Assembly: GCA_008692225.1 (NCBI GenBank)
Contig: VICG01000012.1
Coordinates: forward strand, 1,612,001-1,676,000
DNA length: 64,000 nt
From: Monilinia fructicola
Taxonomy: Eukaryota > Ascomycota > Leotiomycetes > Helotiales > Sclerotiniaceae
Direction: 5' to 3'
The notes under the pieces are model-generated. The model did no database searches, had not been told where the DNA came from, and saw only the letters and a list, made by a program, of their open reading frames with translations. Each line of letters opens with the position of its first letter. Positions within the stretch are counted from its first letter, which is position 1. Shown piece after piece: positions 37,622 through 50,867 of this stretch. Both the position numbers and the translations under genes were made by a program.

Positions 37622-39902
37622 ATGGTAAACACTGGTAAACCATCTAGAGGATGTTATCTCTGCAGATCCCGGCGAGTCAAGGTTAGAAAGCATGTGAAAT
37701 ATACTATATGGAAGTGTAACTAATGTAAAATCAGTGTGATGAGGTAAAGCCAGGTTGTGGCAACTGCCAAAGATTGAAGCGTCAATGTCCCGGATATCGA
37801 CCGATCTTTGATTCTTTACAACGCAATAATTCAAACTCGACGAGGCGCAGAATGTCTGCTATGATCGCCACTACAGTAGCTCTTCCAGAAAATGGAATGA
37901 CTCGCCCTCATTACCGGAGTCGATCGGAATCTGAGATTGTATCTCAGTTACAATGGAAACAAAGACAGAATGCCTGCTCCAACACCCAGAATTTGGTAGA
38001 GGCAATACACAATGGAAAACACTTGGTATATCCACCATTAACAGCGGCATTGGAGGAACGCGCAATTTGCTTCTTCCTTTCGAACTACGTTTTAATTCCT
38101 CATGGAGCTGTAAAATGTGGCTTTCTCGGATTTCTACTCCCATTGATGCAACTTCGACCTTCAGCTATCTTATCAGACTCTCTTAATGCAGTGGCGCTGG
38201 CTACGTTCGGAAATCAACCAAATGCAAGGATGCTGAAACCAAAGGCACAGCAGGCCTACTCAAAGGCATTACGTCAAGTAACTAGTGCTATCAGCGATCC
38301 TAAACAAGCTGCCGAGGATACTACACTTGCAGCGGTTTTGCTTCTCGGCTTGTTTGAGGTCAAACTTTTCCTCTTCCTACTGCGAGATTGTCACTGACTG
38401 TGGTAGACTATGACATATAGCGTCGTCAAGGAGAATGAAGGATGGAACTCCTGGAACTCTCATGTAACAGGAGCCACAGCACTGCTGAAAATACGAAATC
38501 CAAAAGGCCCAATGTCCCCACTAACGTTGGAACTGGTTTGGACTGTCAAGGGACACTTGGTACGTCCTAAACAAGCGTTTACCATTGGTTTATCCAAACA
38601 GCTGACTAACTCTTACGAACAGAATCTCAGTTGCTTGCTTAATGGAAAGCTATCTGACATCCCAAAGGAGTGGAATGAAGTTCTTGCGAGATTCAGAACT
38701 GGGGCAAGGGGAGGTCCGACTATATGCAATCATCTTCAGTCCAAAGTTGCAAAAGCTCGTGTCGATTGTGATGATCTTATGGCTAATGCAAAAAGAACCC
38801 CTCAAGACTTCGAGAGGGTCCTAAGTTTGATGAGAAGCGCCGAAGCCATAGAACAAGGCTACTTGGACTGGGCAGAGGCAACTCCAGCCGATTGGAAATA
38901 TAAGTGTATTGGATGGATTGATCCTATACCAGAGGAGAAGCTTGCCGGATCGAAGTATTTTCCGGGAAGGATTGACAAATATAGTGAGGTTTGGACAGCC
39001 CACATCTGGAATCTGTCCCGAGGATCACGATTGCTCAATTATAGTACGATTGTCAGATGTGCAGCATGGTTGTGCTCACCACAGGACTATCGAACCACTG
39101 TAGAGTATGAGAAGGCTATGATAGCAGGTAAAGAAATCATTCAAGACGTTCTAGCAAGCGTGTCTAGCTGCCTCAGTGAGATACCAACAGCTATAGATGA
39201 TCCAAGCCCTTCCAGTCACAGCTTTGCTTGTGGGGAACAAAACAACAACCGTGCGAGAGGACTGTCTGGACTTTTTATACTGTGGCCTTTGTTTTCCGTG
39301 GCTACATCAGACTTTGTCACCGACGCACAAAGGACCTGGGCTCTGGGAAGGATGAAATATGCCACCGAGGAGCTGGGTGCTAGCCAAGGAAGTAACATAT
39401 ACACCGAGGTATGTATCATATAATGACATTGATTCATGAGTGAAGTTGCTAATCAGAATTATAGCAACACTTATCTGTAAGAATTCCGTCCTCGATGTTA
39501 GAAAACGACGGCTTGATAGCTTCGAGAACAAACGAAGTCGTCTTGAACCTGCAAATTCCCGTCCAACAAAGTTTTCCGGAGGCTGAAAAAAAAAGTACCA
39601 ATAACTTTTACCATTATCCAACTCCTAGCCCAACATCGACTTCTTCCAGCGAGATAAAACAGGAATTGTCATCAGCATCTCAATATGATTGGACGCTATT
39701 GAACCCTGGCTCTCATGATTTGGACGTGGTTGATAATTGGTCGCATCAAGTACAAACTGATTGGTTTGATCCGAACTTGGGTGTCAACGTTGTCACTTCA
39801 ACAGAACCAACTCACCAAACGTTGGCAATTCTAAGCCCTGATTCAAATTACCCGAACGATTCTCATCCACAAACTTATTACCACGACTGGCTTAAGTGTT
39901 AA
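37622..39902 (+). CDS. Zn2Cys6 binuclear-cluster fungal transcription factor
   Basis: Nuclear regulator, target unknown. Exons 37622-37681, 37735-38358, 38407-39408 and 39465-39902. The N-terminal cluster RGCYLCRSRRVK|CDEVKPGCGNCQRLKRQCPGY is interrupted by intron 1 exactly between Lys and the third Cys, a common position. A helical fungal-specific region follows (for example AALEERAICFFLSNYVLIPH, then QAAEDTTLAAVLLLGLFE), and a Ser/Thr/Pro-rich C-terminus with YDWTLLNPG and YYHDWLKC. A 63-nt segment at 38560-38622 has GTACGT donor, CTGACTAAC branch and CAG acceptor but is a multiple of three with no stop, so it may be spliced or retained: 686 or 707 residues. Start is the first ATG before the cluster. 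No biosynthetic genes adjoin it, so no pathway is assigned. Confidence 0.9.
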
Positions 39903-41999
39903 CATGTGAATGATGACTCTACCAAGAGGGAACATTGTGAGGGGATAAATGGAATGGGGTGCATGGGGTGAATGGGATGAATAAGATGAATAGGATGAAT
40001 TTAATAATTGGTATTGATGTTCACAGGTTGACTTGAGAGAAGCTGGCATTGACATTTACGTTTTTATAACTTAATTTTGGTCGATTTTGCGCTTGTCCAC
40101 TTTTCCTCTAGCGGGAATATGGAAGGCTTGGCGGGATTTTCCGGGGAAGGAACAAGCTGCAGCGCAGTGGAGTTACAAACGGTATGGAAAGTTTTTAATA
40201 GGAAGCCACAGTACAGGACAGCCAGCACTGCTATGATCTATCATCTATCATTGCATGAGTGTCTTCATGGAGATTAGACTGGCAATTCTATTGATCACAT
40301 GACTAAAGCCTTAACATTCCTCATCTCTAATTCATTTATTCTTAACTTGAAAAACAAACATGAAACCGCGCCAATAAAGTGATACTCAAGGTTTGTTTCG
40401 AGGAAAAATATATCGAGCCCCAACCATAATTAATCCCGAAGACGAATCTAGACTTGAACACGAGTCATAAGACGGGCTCTATACTTTCATCGCAGTCCAA
40501 ACTCCAAGTCGAACTTCTCATAATTATTTATATAAAGAGAGTGAAAGCATTGTGTACTCAATTGCACATGCAACGATCGATTCCATCTTCACATATATTG
40601 CTCTTCAATGCACACGTCGATATACTTTCTATAGTCTCTGTAGCGATATCAATCTCCAAGATTTTCAAACAGGTACATATAGTACCGGTAGTCATATCTC
40701 AATTTAGCCCTCGACATGAGAAACACCCGACGCACGTGCATAGAGAGCTTCAAAATGAAGGGGCGCAGCCGAAGATTGGAGGGTGGAAAGGAGATGAACA
40801 CTCTTCTGTAGAGTACAGAGAAAGCTCTGACTTGGGCAAACTTGCAGGAATCAACTACCTAGATTGACACTTATCTACAAGTACCAAGTTGAAAAACATA
40901 TACAATACCTACCTAGGTATATACATTGTAAACGATCATCAAAAGCCTCTTGATTACCTAATCATACCAACCTCGTAATCATCATGTCATGGTTATCAGC
41001 GGGCTTACGATAATGTGAAGTGGGGCTTTGAGATAGGGCACGCTGATAGCTAGCCGGAACCACCTTTGTGGGGTCCTGACTAGCTAGTACAGTACGTACT
41101 TGAGTACAGTTAACTCGGCGTTGGCTGACAGATAACCTTTTGTAAGTCTACCTAAAGAAGAAAGCAGAAATAATAAATCCATGGATATGTTCGGATATCG
41201 AAGTCTAGTAGCCTGTATACTTTATCCTGTGCACATAGTTTATGTCCATAACGAAGCAATGAACGAAGAGGGAGCAAAGTTGTCCTCATATCTATTTTAC
41301 TAGGGTAGCTTTAGCGATGACTTCATCGAGAGAGCAAAAGGCGTCAACATCTACCTAGTCACCTCACCCATCTAACAAAACCACAGAGGGAAAATGTCAT
41401 GCCTCGACACGGGAAGAAGGGTACACTATGAAGATCTTTGAATAATCTCATAGCTCTGTTGGCTATGTTCGTGATATTGGTTGGAACCTACTAGGTAATC
41501 ATTCTCTCCGGTTGAATATTCACTTGGTGCCACGGCATGTGTCACAACATCGGTGGTCCCGAGTGCAGCCTATGAAGGCAACATCGTCGGCCTTTATATG
41601 AGGCTGAGTTTATTGTACTCCCTCACACGCTAAACAATCTTTTTTCTGAGGGCTTCAGACTAGGTATAGAGAAATATTTCATAATTTGAAGTAAAGATAA
41701 GAATTCGAATTGACCGGGGAATCTGTTGCAAAGGGAAGGACGCCTGATCAAACATAACCAAATAGTCGAGTCCCAAAGAGTAATAATCCAAACTCCTTGT
41801 ATTTCCTAGCAAAACCAAATTCCACCCGTCCCTAAAAAAATGTATACCATTTGCAATAGCTGACCAGGCTACTTATAATAAGACACACTCCTTTATCCAT
41901 GAAATAGCCATGATATGTTCAGATCCGCGGCGCCAGAAAGTGCAAACCCGTACCCGTCAATTTATACCATTGTGCGCCAACCGGGTATCTTATACACAT
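39903..41999. other. Intergenic region between convergent regulator and small gene
   Basis: 2.1 kb of 3' flanks. The start (39945-40000) has GGATGAATAGG-type short repeats. Open frame 40454-40867 (+) has no recognisable features. Several CCTACCTAGGTA-like palindromes near 40905-40920. Nothing else supported. Confidence 0.55.
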
Positions 42000-42685
42000 C
42001 TATTGAGGAAACATTTTCTTGATTTCCTCGTCGCTTAATCGAATCTCATGGACAGGGTCGCGCTTTCGTTCGAGTGATTCGAAGTCGGATTCCATATAGG
42101 AGGGGAGGAAGATTTCTACAATAGATCAGTATATTGGAGTGAAAAGATGTACGACACTTTACTTACCTGGGTTCCAGTCAAAACCTTGGGAAGAACGAAC
42201 GCAGGTGATCTAAGTAGTAACATTTATGAGCATGTATACATATTGAAATATTGTTAAATTGCCAGTCGGTCAGATAACTTACAAGTCGTGGGGTTCCGTC
42301 GGGATCACCAATATTAATCGTAGTATGTTCTTCTTTTGCGAGTGCTGTACCTAAAAGCAAATTTATCAGTCTCTGGATAATCTTGATCATCCAAGATAAG
42401 ATTGATGGATGGTTCAGTCAAAGCTCAACTAACAGCCCACCATATGGCTACTCCCGTATTTCCGGAACCAGCTCAAATTCACGAGTGAAGATAAAACTTA
42501 CTCAAGAAACTCCTTCTCCGATCATGACCATATTGATATTGAGAATTTGGAGAAGAGGAGTTTGATGGTGCTGATTGTTGTGATGTTGTGGGAGAACTTG
42601 AGTAGGAAGATGAGCTGCTAGGACTTCCAGTGACAGGAGCCTTATTTGGATTTCTACTTGTGGGAATCGTGATAGATGACGACAT
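42000..42685 (-). CDS. Small conserved-looking protein, four exons, function unknown
   Basis: I do not recognise a named family. Exons 42685-42502, 42350-42283, 42209-42167 and 42115-42000 assemble to 136 residues with every junction in frame and canonical GTAAGT donors, which itself supports a real gene. The N-terminal 60 residues are Ser/Pro/Asn-rich and look disordered (SSSSSYSSSPTTSQQSAP). The C-terminal 75 residues are compact and look conserved: EEHTTINIGDPDGTPRL, CVRSSQGFDWNPEIFLPS, YMESDFESLERKRDP and VHEIRLSDEEIKKMFPQ at the end. No signal peptide or membrane segment. It diverges from the proteasome gene rpt3 across 730 bp and has a CAA-repeat in its presumed 5' UTR. Gene finders requiring long ORFs will miss it. 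Confidence 0.8.
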
Positions 42686-42823
42686 GGTCAAAGAGTTGAA
42701 TCTGAAAGTGGATTGAAATACAGTAATATTGAGAAGGAAAATTGAAGATGTTTGAGTTGAGTGGTATGGGATAAGATAGGAGCTCTATGAAGGAAAAGAA
42801 CTCCCGTTGAGTGGTTTCAAAAC

Positions 42824-42866
<43 letters not shown>

Positions 42867-43414
42867 ATGTTGTTGATCTTGTTGTTGTTGTTGTTTATGA
42901 TTTTGGTTGAGTGAATGGAAGTGGTGATTGCAGGTGATTTGAAGAACAGCCTAACGGAATGGAATGAAATAAACGTACAAGTACTGAATGAGAGCTATCC
43001 GCATGAATGACCCCGTATTTGGTGGAGTCACCGATGAGTATCCACTAATGTGACGCTAATCCATTATAGGTATAGAGTGCTTGGCTGCTTGGCTGGTGGT
43101 ATCCACTTCCACGTAGGGATCACTTGAAGCCTTAAATTCTAGGCGAGACATTTCTTTCGATCTGTAATTGCCTAAGGCTACAATTAGCTAATCATGATTT
43201 CCCAATTCAACTCCTCCAGCCTTGAGCTTCTAGCTCCAGCCAGTACAGGTACTTTGTCAGAGTACCTAGGTAAGGTTAGGCTAACAATATACGCGCGCCT
43301 TCTGATTACCTAGAAACGATTTCGATTTCGAAGGAACAACATCATCATATCCAACCACATCTCAACACTACACATACATTCGCATTACAATCAAACTACC
43401 AACATATCTTCAGT
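42686..43414. promoter_or_regulatory. Divergent promoter region between the small gene and rpt3
   Basis: 730 bp shared by two outward-facing genes. It holds the CAA repeat at 42824-42895 and CCTAGGTA palindromes near 43265-43271. The last 60 bases before the rpt3 ATG are C/A-rich, as usual for fungal leaders. No specific operator recognised. Confidence 0.5.
42824..42895 (-). repeat. CAA/CATCAA trinucleotide repeat in the leader of the small gene
   Basis: About 72 bp of imperfect trinucleotide repeat, CAA units with interspersed CAT/GAT units on the minus strand, lying 140-210 bp upstream of the ATG at 42685. In the transcript sense it would be an A/C-rich, unstructured tract. Whether it is transcribed is inferred from position. 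Confidence 0.75.
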
Positions 43415-44923
43415 ATGGGTGACGTTTTATTAGAGAACCCTGCGACTCAGGTCTTACCTCACCGAAAACCATTACCATCCTCGATACCAAACATAGATTC
43501 GCTGGAGGGATTAGGAACAGATGGGAGTGATGAGTATTCAACATTGAAGAAGCTTCAAAGGCATCTGGAGTTAGTTTGCCATTGTATGAATTTATGAAAA
43601 ACAAAAACCTAACTTGGTGTTACAGATATATCCAACTCCAGGAAGAATATATCAAGGATGAGCAACGGTATGCGATCTGAGCTCCATCTGTCGTGTGAAC
43701 AAAATACTTATTGTCATTGCTTTAACAGAAGCCTGAAGAGAGAACTGGTACGGGCCCAAGAAGAGATTAAACGTATCCAAAGTGTACCTTTGGTGATAGG
43801 ACAATTCATGGAAGCTATTGATCAAAAGTACAACTCACTCTTAGCCACCTCGATACTCTCAATAAAACTAACACAATCTAAATAGTACCGGTATTGTACA
43901 ATCATCAACAGGTTCCAACTATGTTGTTCGAATTCTATCCACGCTCGACCGCGAACTTCTAAAACCATCGTCCTCTGTTGCTCTTCACAGACACTCGAAT
44001 TCTTTGGTTGATATCTTACCCCCCGAGGCAGATTCATCAATCGCCATGTTAGGATCCGATGAGAAACCCGATGTTACATATGCAGATGTTGGAGGACTTG
44101 ACATGCAGAAGCAAGAGATCCGAGAAGCAGTAGAACTTCCTTTAACACATTTCGATCTATACAAGCAAATTGGTATCGATCCACCACGAGGTGTTCTACT
44201 TTATGGCCCACCAGGAACAGGAAAGACTATGCTTGTCAAGGCCGTGGCAAACTCGACAACTGCGAACTTCATCCGTGTTGTTGGATCGGAATTCGTACAA
44301 AAGTACCTTGGAGAAGGTCCACGTATGGTCCGTGATGTGTTCCGTATGGCGCGCGAAAACTCCCCAGCAATCATCTTTATTGATGAAATCGATGCTATCG
44401 CTACCAAGCGTTTTGATGCACAAACTGGTGCCGACAGAGAGGTCCAGCGAATTCTTCTTGAGCTTTTGAATCAAATGGATGGTTTCGATCAAACATCCAA
44501 CGTCAAGGTCATTATGGCTACCAACCGTGCCGATACTCTCGACCCTGCTCTGCTTCGTCCTGGTCGATTAGATAGAAAGATCGAATTCCCCAACCTTCGC
44601 GATCGTAGAGAGAGACGATTGATCTTCACTACCATTGCATCAAGAATGTCATTGTCGCCAGAAGTTGATCTGGACAGTTTGATCATTCGAAATGATCCAT
44701 TGTCTGGTGCTATCATTGCAGCTATCATGCAAGAAGCTGGTTTGAGAGCAGTAAGAAAGAATAGGTATAATATCATTCAATCTGATCTTGAGGATGCCTA
44801 TTCTAGTCAAGTCAAGGGCGCACAAGAGGTATGTATAGGACTGGAAACTCAAACAAATATGAGTATCTTACTTGGACTTATGCTAACATCTCTCAGGCCG
44901 ACAAATTTGACTTCTACAAATAG
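43415..44923 (+). CDS. rpt3: 26S proteasome regulatory particle AAA-ATPase subunit Rpt3
   Basis: One of six ATPases of the 19S base ring that unfolds substrates into the 20S core. Exons 43415-43569, 43626-43667, 43729-43827, 43886-44828 and 44897-44923 give 421 residues with all junctions in frame. N-terminal coiled coil ([20 protein letters not shown], then [18 protein letters not shown]), OB region [20 protein letters not shown], then the AAA domain: [20 protein letters not shown], Walker A GPPGTGKT at about residue 206, Walker [35 protein letters not shown]. The C-terminus ADKFDFYK, encoded by a nine-codon last exon, is the Rpt3 tail. Intact, no odd features. Confidence 0.97.
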
Positions 44924-47900
44924 AGAGTTGATAAATGGGATAATGACAACGGGGGCGCTGGCATGGGAGCGATGTGGAAGATGAAGAATGCCGTAGAATG
45001 TGGCTTTTCTGACAAGTATCAGAGGGCTCATTTTAAGCTTTTGCAATTGTACCAACATACCAAACATTACGTTTGTATCCATAGACTCTGCACTGAATTC
45101 AGGGATCTAATACAAACTTTATGAATCTATACCTATCGGCATGTACTTTACTTCCGTATCACTAATTCTTGATTAGCTTTTGCTGTGATTTTGATAGAGT
45201 GAAGGGTGCGATGAATGGAATTAAGGTGTTACTATAAGTATATAATTCTGTAAACTGCCTAAGATCTTATAAATAATGCTGGAGTTGAAATAGGAGTTGA
45301 AATAGGAACTCTCCATCAAGTGTATCTTATAATACTTTGACTTATCCTCTCCCAGTGGAGTTGAATCTTCAAAACTCAAATACATCCCGCTGCAATATTC
45401 CAGTATCATATGTCACGCATCGTATACCGTGTACTACTATCGCTTTGCTCTTTTGTTGAGAATATATATTGCGGAAATTATTGTGTCGACTTTCATTGAG
45501 TAGAAATTCACTGTATAAAAATTCGCTCTGTGTTTTTCTTGCTTATTTTGTCTTTTGGACACACCTAGATGTCTTTGAGGAGACGGCGAAGGGAAATCAC
45601 CGTGCCAAAAGGAACTACTGCATGTGGAAGATTCGGAATTTCGAGCTCTCACGGGCTTGCTATTGGGTACCTATTCAGATTATGGAGAATGTGTGTGTAG
45701 CGTGTGTTCTGTATACTTGCTGTGACTCTAAATCATTTGCATTATGAGATGGATGATGACTGTCTTGTCCTCTCTCTAGGTAGTGTAATGGATAAGATGA
45801 GGGTCTTTGCGTGTTAGCTATACGACTGCTTTTCAACCATAGGAAATAATGACAACATTTAATTCTTGCCATCAGCCTTCACAATCTTCCACATAAGAAT
45901 ATAGGAAGTAATTGAATCACAGCCTTTTCCTCTTCTCAACCTCTGCGATTGTTTCTTTTTACACGACTTATCCACTCTAAATGCCTACTCAGAATACTCT
46001 CTACCAGGCTCTTCATGTCCCTCTTTCTCTATATCACCGCTTGCTGATCTGATTGTACTAGATTTTGAGGGATGTAAAGCTTATCCACATCCATGTGCAT
46101 CGCTCCATTTCGCCTGAGTACATACCAGTGACTTTTTGTCGATTCTTTAAGAGGGAGATAGAGAAAGGTACTGAGATTGCAAATCAGAGATGTATTATTC
46201 ACATCGTATTGAATGTACTACGACGAGTTTAATGGTACCCTCAGAACAAGCCATACTGATACCGTGTCAAGGGGCTGACTGCGATTCCAGAGAAAGTGTT
46301 CTGGTGTGGGGATACGCATGAATGGCGATGGGGTTTAGCAGCAGTCTTTGATATGGATCAGCATATTCAGATGAGAGGGTCTAGATTATTAGCTGAGATA
46401 TCATGCGTGGAGAATGAAAACAGCCGTGTTGAGTTTTTGTTATTTACTGTAGAATTTCAAACGACAAGCATCGGACGAGAATCTTGGATTTCCATCTTTT
46501 TTACTTCCAATTGTGATGGTGCGTATGGCCTCCTGCAGTAACACGACGATATGATGATGCACAATATATCAAGTGCATATTGCCTCCAAGGTTTGTACAA
46601 CTGCTATAAATACGCTGTCAAATATCGTTGGAGGATCCCAAGGGTATATATGGTTATGTATATATAGCTATCCAAAGCCGATCATGTAAAGCTTGTTTAA
46701 AGTTAGATTAAAATCTCTCATGGAGGGAAGGGGCTGAAGATTGCTAACGGTCTAATATAAGGTTCCAAGGTTATATCACACTGGTCACATCTGGCTAGTT
46801 AGATACACCGTACCAATAACCTTAGACGATAACATCGGCACTAGATTTACCTTCAGAAACACAAAAGCTAGGTAATGATGGTGTTTGGTATCGCTCCATT
46901 TATCGCGGATGAGATGAGAATCGGAACATTGAGATGGTCGTTTACACTATAGCACCGGAAGATCAAAATTGGCGGCCGTCAATGTTTTCCTGATGAATCG
47001 CTATCGTCGTTCCTAGAATCTCTAAGCTGTGGTAACAAGTTTGGAAGTATAGAACGAAAAACATCATAGCCTCCCCTGACATCTCTTGACTATGCCCATG
47101 AAGTCTAACTACTGCAGCTTAATGGCTTGCTGCATCAAGTTCTGCAGGCTTGCAGAGAATTCGATGGCCTGGTCTGCTGGTTTATGGAACATCATGTACA
47201 GGATGCTCCGGGCCAGGCCATGCAGAGAAGTAAAGCCCCTCGCTCTCAAGTTTCAGTACAGCATCCTACTGTAGAAAGTGAATCTCGAGCATACCTTGAG
47301 GGGCGATGACACGTTGTAAACTCACCCCAAAGTCCATACTTTCATTCCACTTTCAAAGATTCGGGACCTGCAGCAGCAGGACCTAGGTACTTATAAACCT
47401 CAGAGTCCTCTTCATACTAGCCAATCCAAGCTACACACGCATACAATTCAACTTAGGAATAAGATGTCCCTCGAACGAAAGACGATTTCAAGATATCTGG
47501 ACCATGGAGATGTGTTTCATGTATAGCCTACCAGTTCTCAACGTTATGCATCGTCGGATTCACTACTTACGGCGTAGATTACTTTGACGTGCTTCCCGCC
47601 AGCTACCATAAGATAATTCCATGCGAAGTTGGTGAATCGTTGACAGGGCACGTGTACATTTGTACCAGCTCCTCCCAAACCCGGACAATCTTCCTTCCCA
47701 CCAAAACATTCCCAGATCTCTGGATACTTTTTGGACTACAGATTAGGCGTTGACATGGATTTCCATCTGATGCTATCAGAATGATCTTATGTACTCAGGT
47801 AAGGATATCCCTATTTTAGCCTACATCCAATGTCAAGCACAGTATCACGTGGTCAAAGACTCCATTCAAGCGTTGGAAGCGTCGATTTGTAAGCCTTCGC

Positions 47901-48495
47901 GCGTGGATGTATATTCGGACCTAGCATTTGAGTGGGAATATTTGGGGGTTCGAGGATGTTGAGCAATGTATGTTGGTGGTGGGAACAAGCTGGGTTGATT
48001 GCTGTCTGTTTGCGAGCTGATGGAATAACGAGCCTTGCATAATCCAATTGCATAGGCATTTCCAATAGTGAAAGAGGAAGTGGCTAGAAAGGAGAAAGTG
48101 CGCTTGCACCTATCATGTGTATCCATTGCACCGTCAAGAGATTAGGTGCTGTGCCTTTGATGTACGACGTATACGTGGATCTCATCCAACAATTCCATAA
48201 TTTTATGTTTGACCTTGTCCAAACAATAATAGCCCAATCCTATGTGCACTTGCGATTTTTCATCCAATCGTTCGATCGGACTAGTCATTATGATCATGTT
48301 TGTCTCGCCAATTCAAAAGCATTAGTTGATACGAGGAGAATATAGATGCATTGAGGTGATCTTGTACCTCCAATTAAATAGTTGGATAGTAATCGAGATA
48401 TCCACCGGTTCTCAAATCAAATTGTTTAGTGACTCAAGGTGGAATATCAGTTCGCATCTCCCATCTTCCCCAAATCTCTTCTGACCCTCCAAACT
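44924..48495. other. Intergenic region between convergent rpt3 and grc3
   Basis: 3.6 kb of 3' flanking sequence for both genes. Open frames (45469-45747 +, 46296-46541 +, 47853-48126 -) have no recognisable motifs and no splice partners that I could find. No RNA genes or repeats seen. Confidence 0.55.
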
Positions 48496-50867
48496 CTAGC
48501 GCCTATGCCCCTGCCCTGTGAGCCGGTGAGCTTTTTCAACCCACGGGGCGTTATGAAATGTGATGTCCGCATAGACAGACCCTAAGCTTGGGGTCTCAGT
48601 TCTATCATCTTCTGCATCGCTATCATCATCCTCATCTTCATATCCTCCATTCAGCTCCTTCCTTCTCTTCACCTTTTCTAGCCATGTTCTCTTCATTAAT
48701 TCTTCGGTGTACGCCCATCCTGGGGTATCCAATTTCCCGCTTATAAGAACTATTTTCTTACCCTCTTGATTGGTCTCTTCAAGTAGTTCTGGGGAAATGG
48801 GGGTGAGAACTTGTAGGCGCTGACGTTTTGCATCAATTCCACGGACAAGTGCCATTCCTATAGTGTGGGAATACTTTGGATCGAGAGTAATGGCGTTGAG
48901 TGGGTTGAAATAGGGAAGGTTTTCATGTGGGGTGGGAATGATCAAAGGAGTTTTGATAGGATCGGGGTTCGAAGGGGAATTGAAAGTGTGAAGTGTGTCT
49001 GAGTCAGAGATCTCGTCATGTCCATGTTGGAGTGAAGAATGGCCAGGTATTGCATCTGGATCATCGATAACGACAACAGATACTATAGAACCATTGATGG
49101 TTTCAGCAAGGAGGTCCGCTGGTGGCTGTTCACCGTAACACATAATGCCTAAAACACCAGAATTTTCGCCGGAATACTTGATCTCCCAAGGAGGAATGGA
49201 TGTTAGAGGTGTCCCATTCCACGCAAGTTCATTCTTGTTCGTAGAATCTAGATGGAAATATGACATCGACTGCATTGTTCGAAGGTGAGCTGAAGTTCGT
49301 GTCATGAATTCACTGGTTTGTGAAGGAAGAGTAGTGAGAGCTGTCGTTTTGGCTGCATCTTGCAGACTTTCGATGACTTCGGATGGGCCTGCTTTAGACA
49401 TGTATATGACTTCTGAAGGGTGCACTTTGACTATTAAGTCTACGAGAATTTCAAGCCCGGTGCCAAATACCCAGCCAGGAGTGTTAATGACCAAAGGACA
49501 GTTGAAATGAAGAGATGACAAACTGCGGTAATGTGCAAATAAATCCAACGCGCATGATATGTAAAGACTTGGATCCATAGATGGTGATACCGCCCCTAGG
49601 GAATGTGCACGAACTAGGCGGCTCTTAATTCCTGGTATAGGATGGGTAATTGAGGAGCCAAAATTTGGTTCTTGGATGTGAATGAGGGATATTTGACCGG
49701 GGTGAGAATATTCTGGCTGGCCTGGGTCTAGATCGAGGAGAGCCACCCCAGGGCCCCTTTTCGAGGTGGAATTTTGAGTCTCATTCTTATTTGCAGATAA
49801 AAGCCTATTCACAAGTAATTTCGCAAAGGTCGATTTTCCTGATGACTTGGGGCCACAAAGCATTATTCGTTTTGTGGCCTCAGTAGAGTTTGACAATTTT
49901 GCTAGCATTTTGTTCCATTCTGGTGGGGAGGTGATCGGCCGCAGGTAGGATTTGCCCACAATTTGAAATGTACTCTTTCCAATCTTTGCAGCAGGATAAC
50001 TACTTCCCGATCCAAATACTTGTGCACCCTCGTTCCATAATTTACCAAAAAGCGGAGAGAGAGACTCTAAAGATCTCATTCCCCGATCAGACTGATGGAG
50101 ATGAAGAACCGCAGGGTTGATTTCTCCGTCTGGACATCTGATTACTGGTAGCGAATGTGAAGCAGCTGCATATATCTGATGCCTCAACGCCGAAGCTTTT
50201 AAGATTGACCCTAGGATCGTAATTTGTCCTTCTACAACCTCAAGGTCACATTGCCCAAGCAGAACTAATCTCTATATAAGGTCAGCTCATATAGTTGATA
50301 GAGACTAGATCACTGACCTCACCAGGTGCAAGATTCAACACCAGTGTTCTTTTTTCCAGAACTTTGGTATTATCCTCACTGGGCCTGAAAGTAGATAACA
50401 TCATCAACGGCCTGTCGAAGATTACTTCAGGTGACTGCTCACGTGAATCAGAACTGTTCTACATCAATATCTGTTGAGAGGATTATATCATAATCCAAGA
50501 GGCGCAAACACACCTCGAGATGTGGTTATGTGAATCTTCCCCTGGTCCGTTTCCTTCAGCGATGAAGTCTGGGCCCATGGCAGGCAAAGCATTTCCAGCT
50601 TGGCCCGACTTTCCTCGCTTGGTGTTTCTTGTGAGGACATTATTTTTCACCTGCGGGACCAGTGTTTGACTATGGGCTTGTGAAGACGGTGTCTCCTTTT
50701 GTGGACTGCCGGTGCTCTCAGCAGCAGCAGCTTGTGCCTTTCTAGCCGCGAATGCACTTACAGCACTCATCGCTATATTGATTTCAGCAAAAGTGTACCA
50801 TTTTAATAAATATATTGAACTCACGAGATTTTCCAGGAGTATCCAGCTTTCTTCTCTTACTCGACAT
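48496..50867 (-). CDS. grc3: Polynucleotide 5'-hydroxyl kinase Grc3/NOL9
   Basis: ATP-dependent RNA 5' kinase that works with the Las1 nuclease in ITS2 removal during rRNA maturation and is linked to Pol I termination in yeast; nucleolar. Exons 50867-50825, 50772-50514, 50453-50318 and 50271-48496 give 737 residues. The N-terminus MSSKRRKLDTPGKSP is a basic nuclear-localisation-like segment, followed by Ala/Ser-rich low-complexity sequence and a beta-rich domain (LAPGERLVLLGQCDLEVVEG). Walker A LCGPKSSGKST is at about residue 285; LLDLDPGQPEYSHPGQISLI and INTPGWVFGTG follow, typical of the Clp1/Grc3 kinase family. An acidic stretch EDEDDDSDAEDD precedes the C-terminus. The third exon needs an acceptor at 50454 rather than the earlier CAACAG, which would create a stop. 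Divergent from RPA34, 253 bp apart. Confidence 0.95.

Noticed and set aside
50767..50774. GCGATGAG (PAC-like ribosome-biogenesis motif) on the minus strand near grc3
   Set aside because: It spans the intron 1/exon 2 boundary of grc3 and includes coding bases, so it is probably coincidental and not a promoter site.
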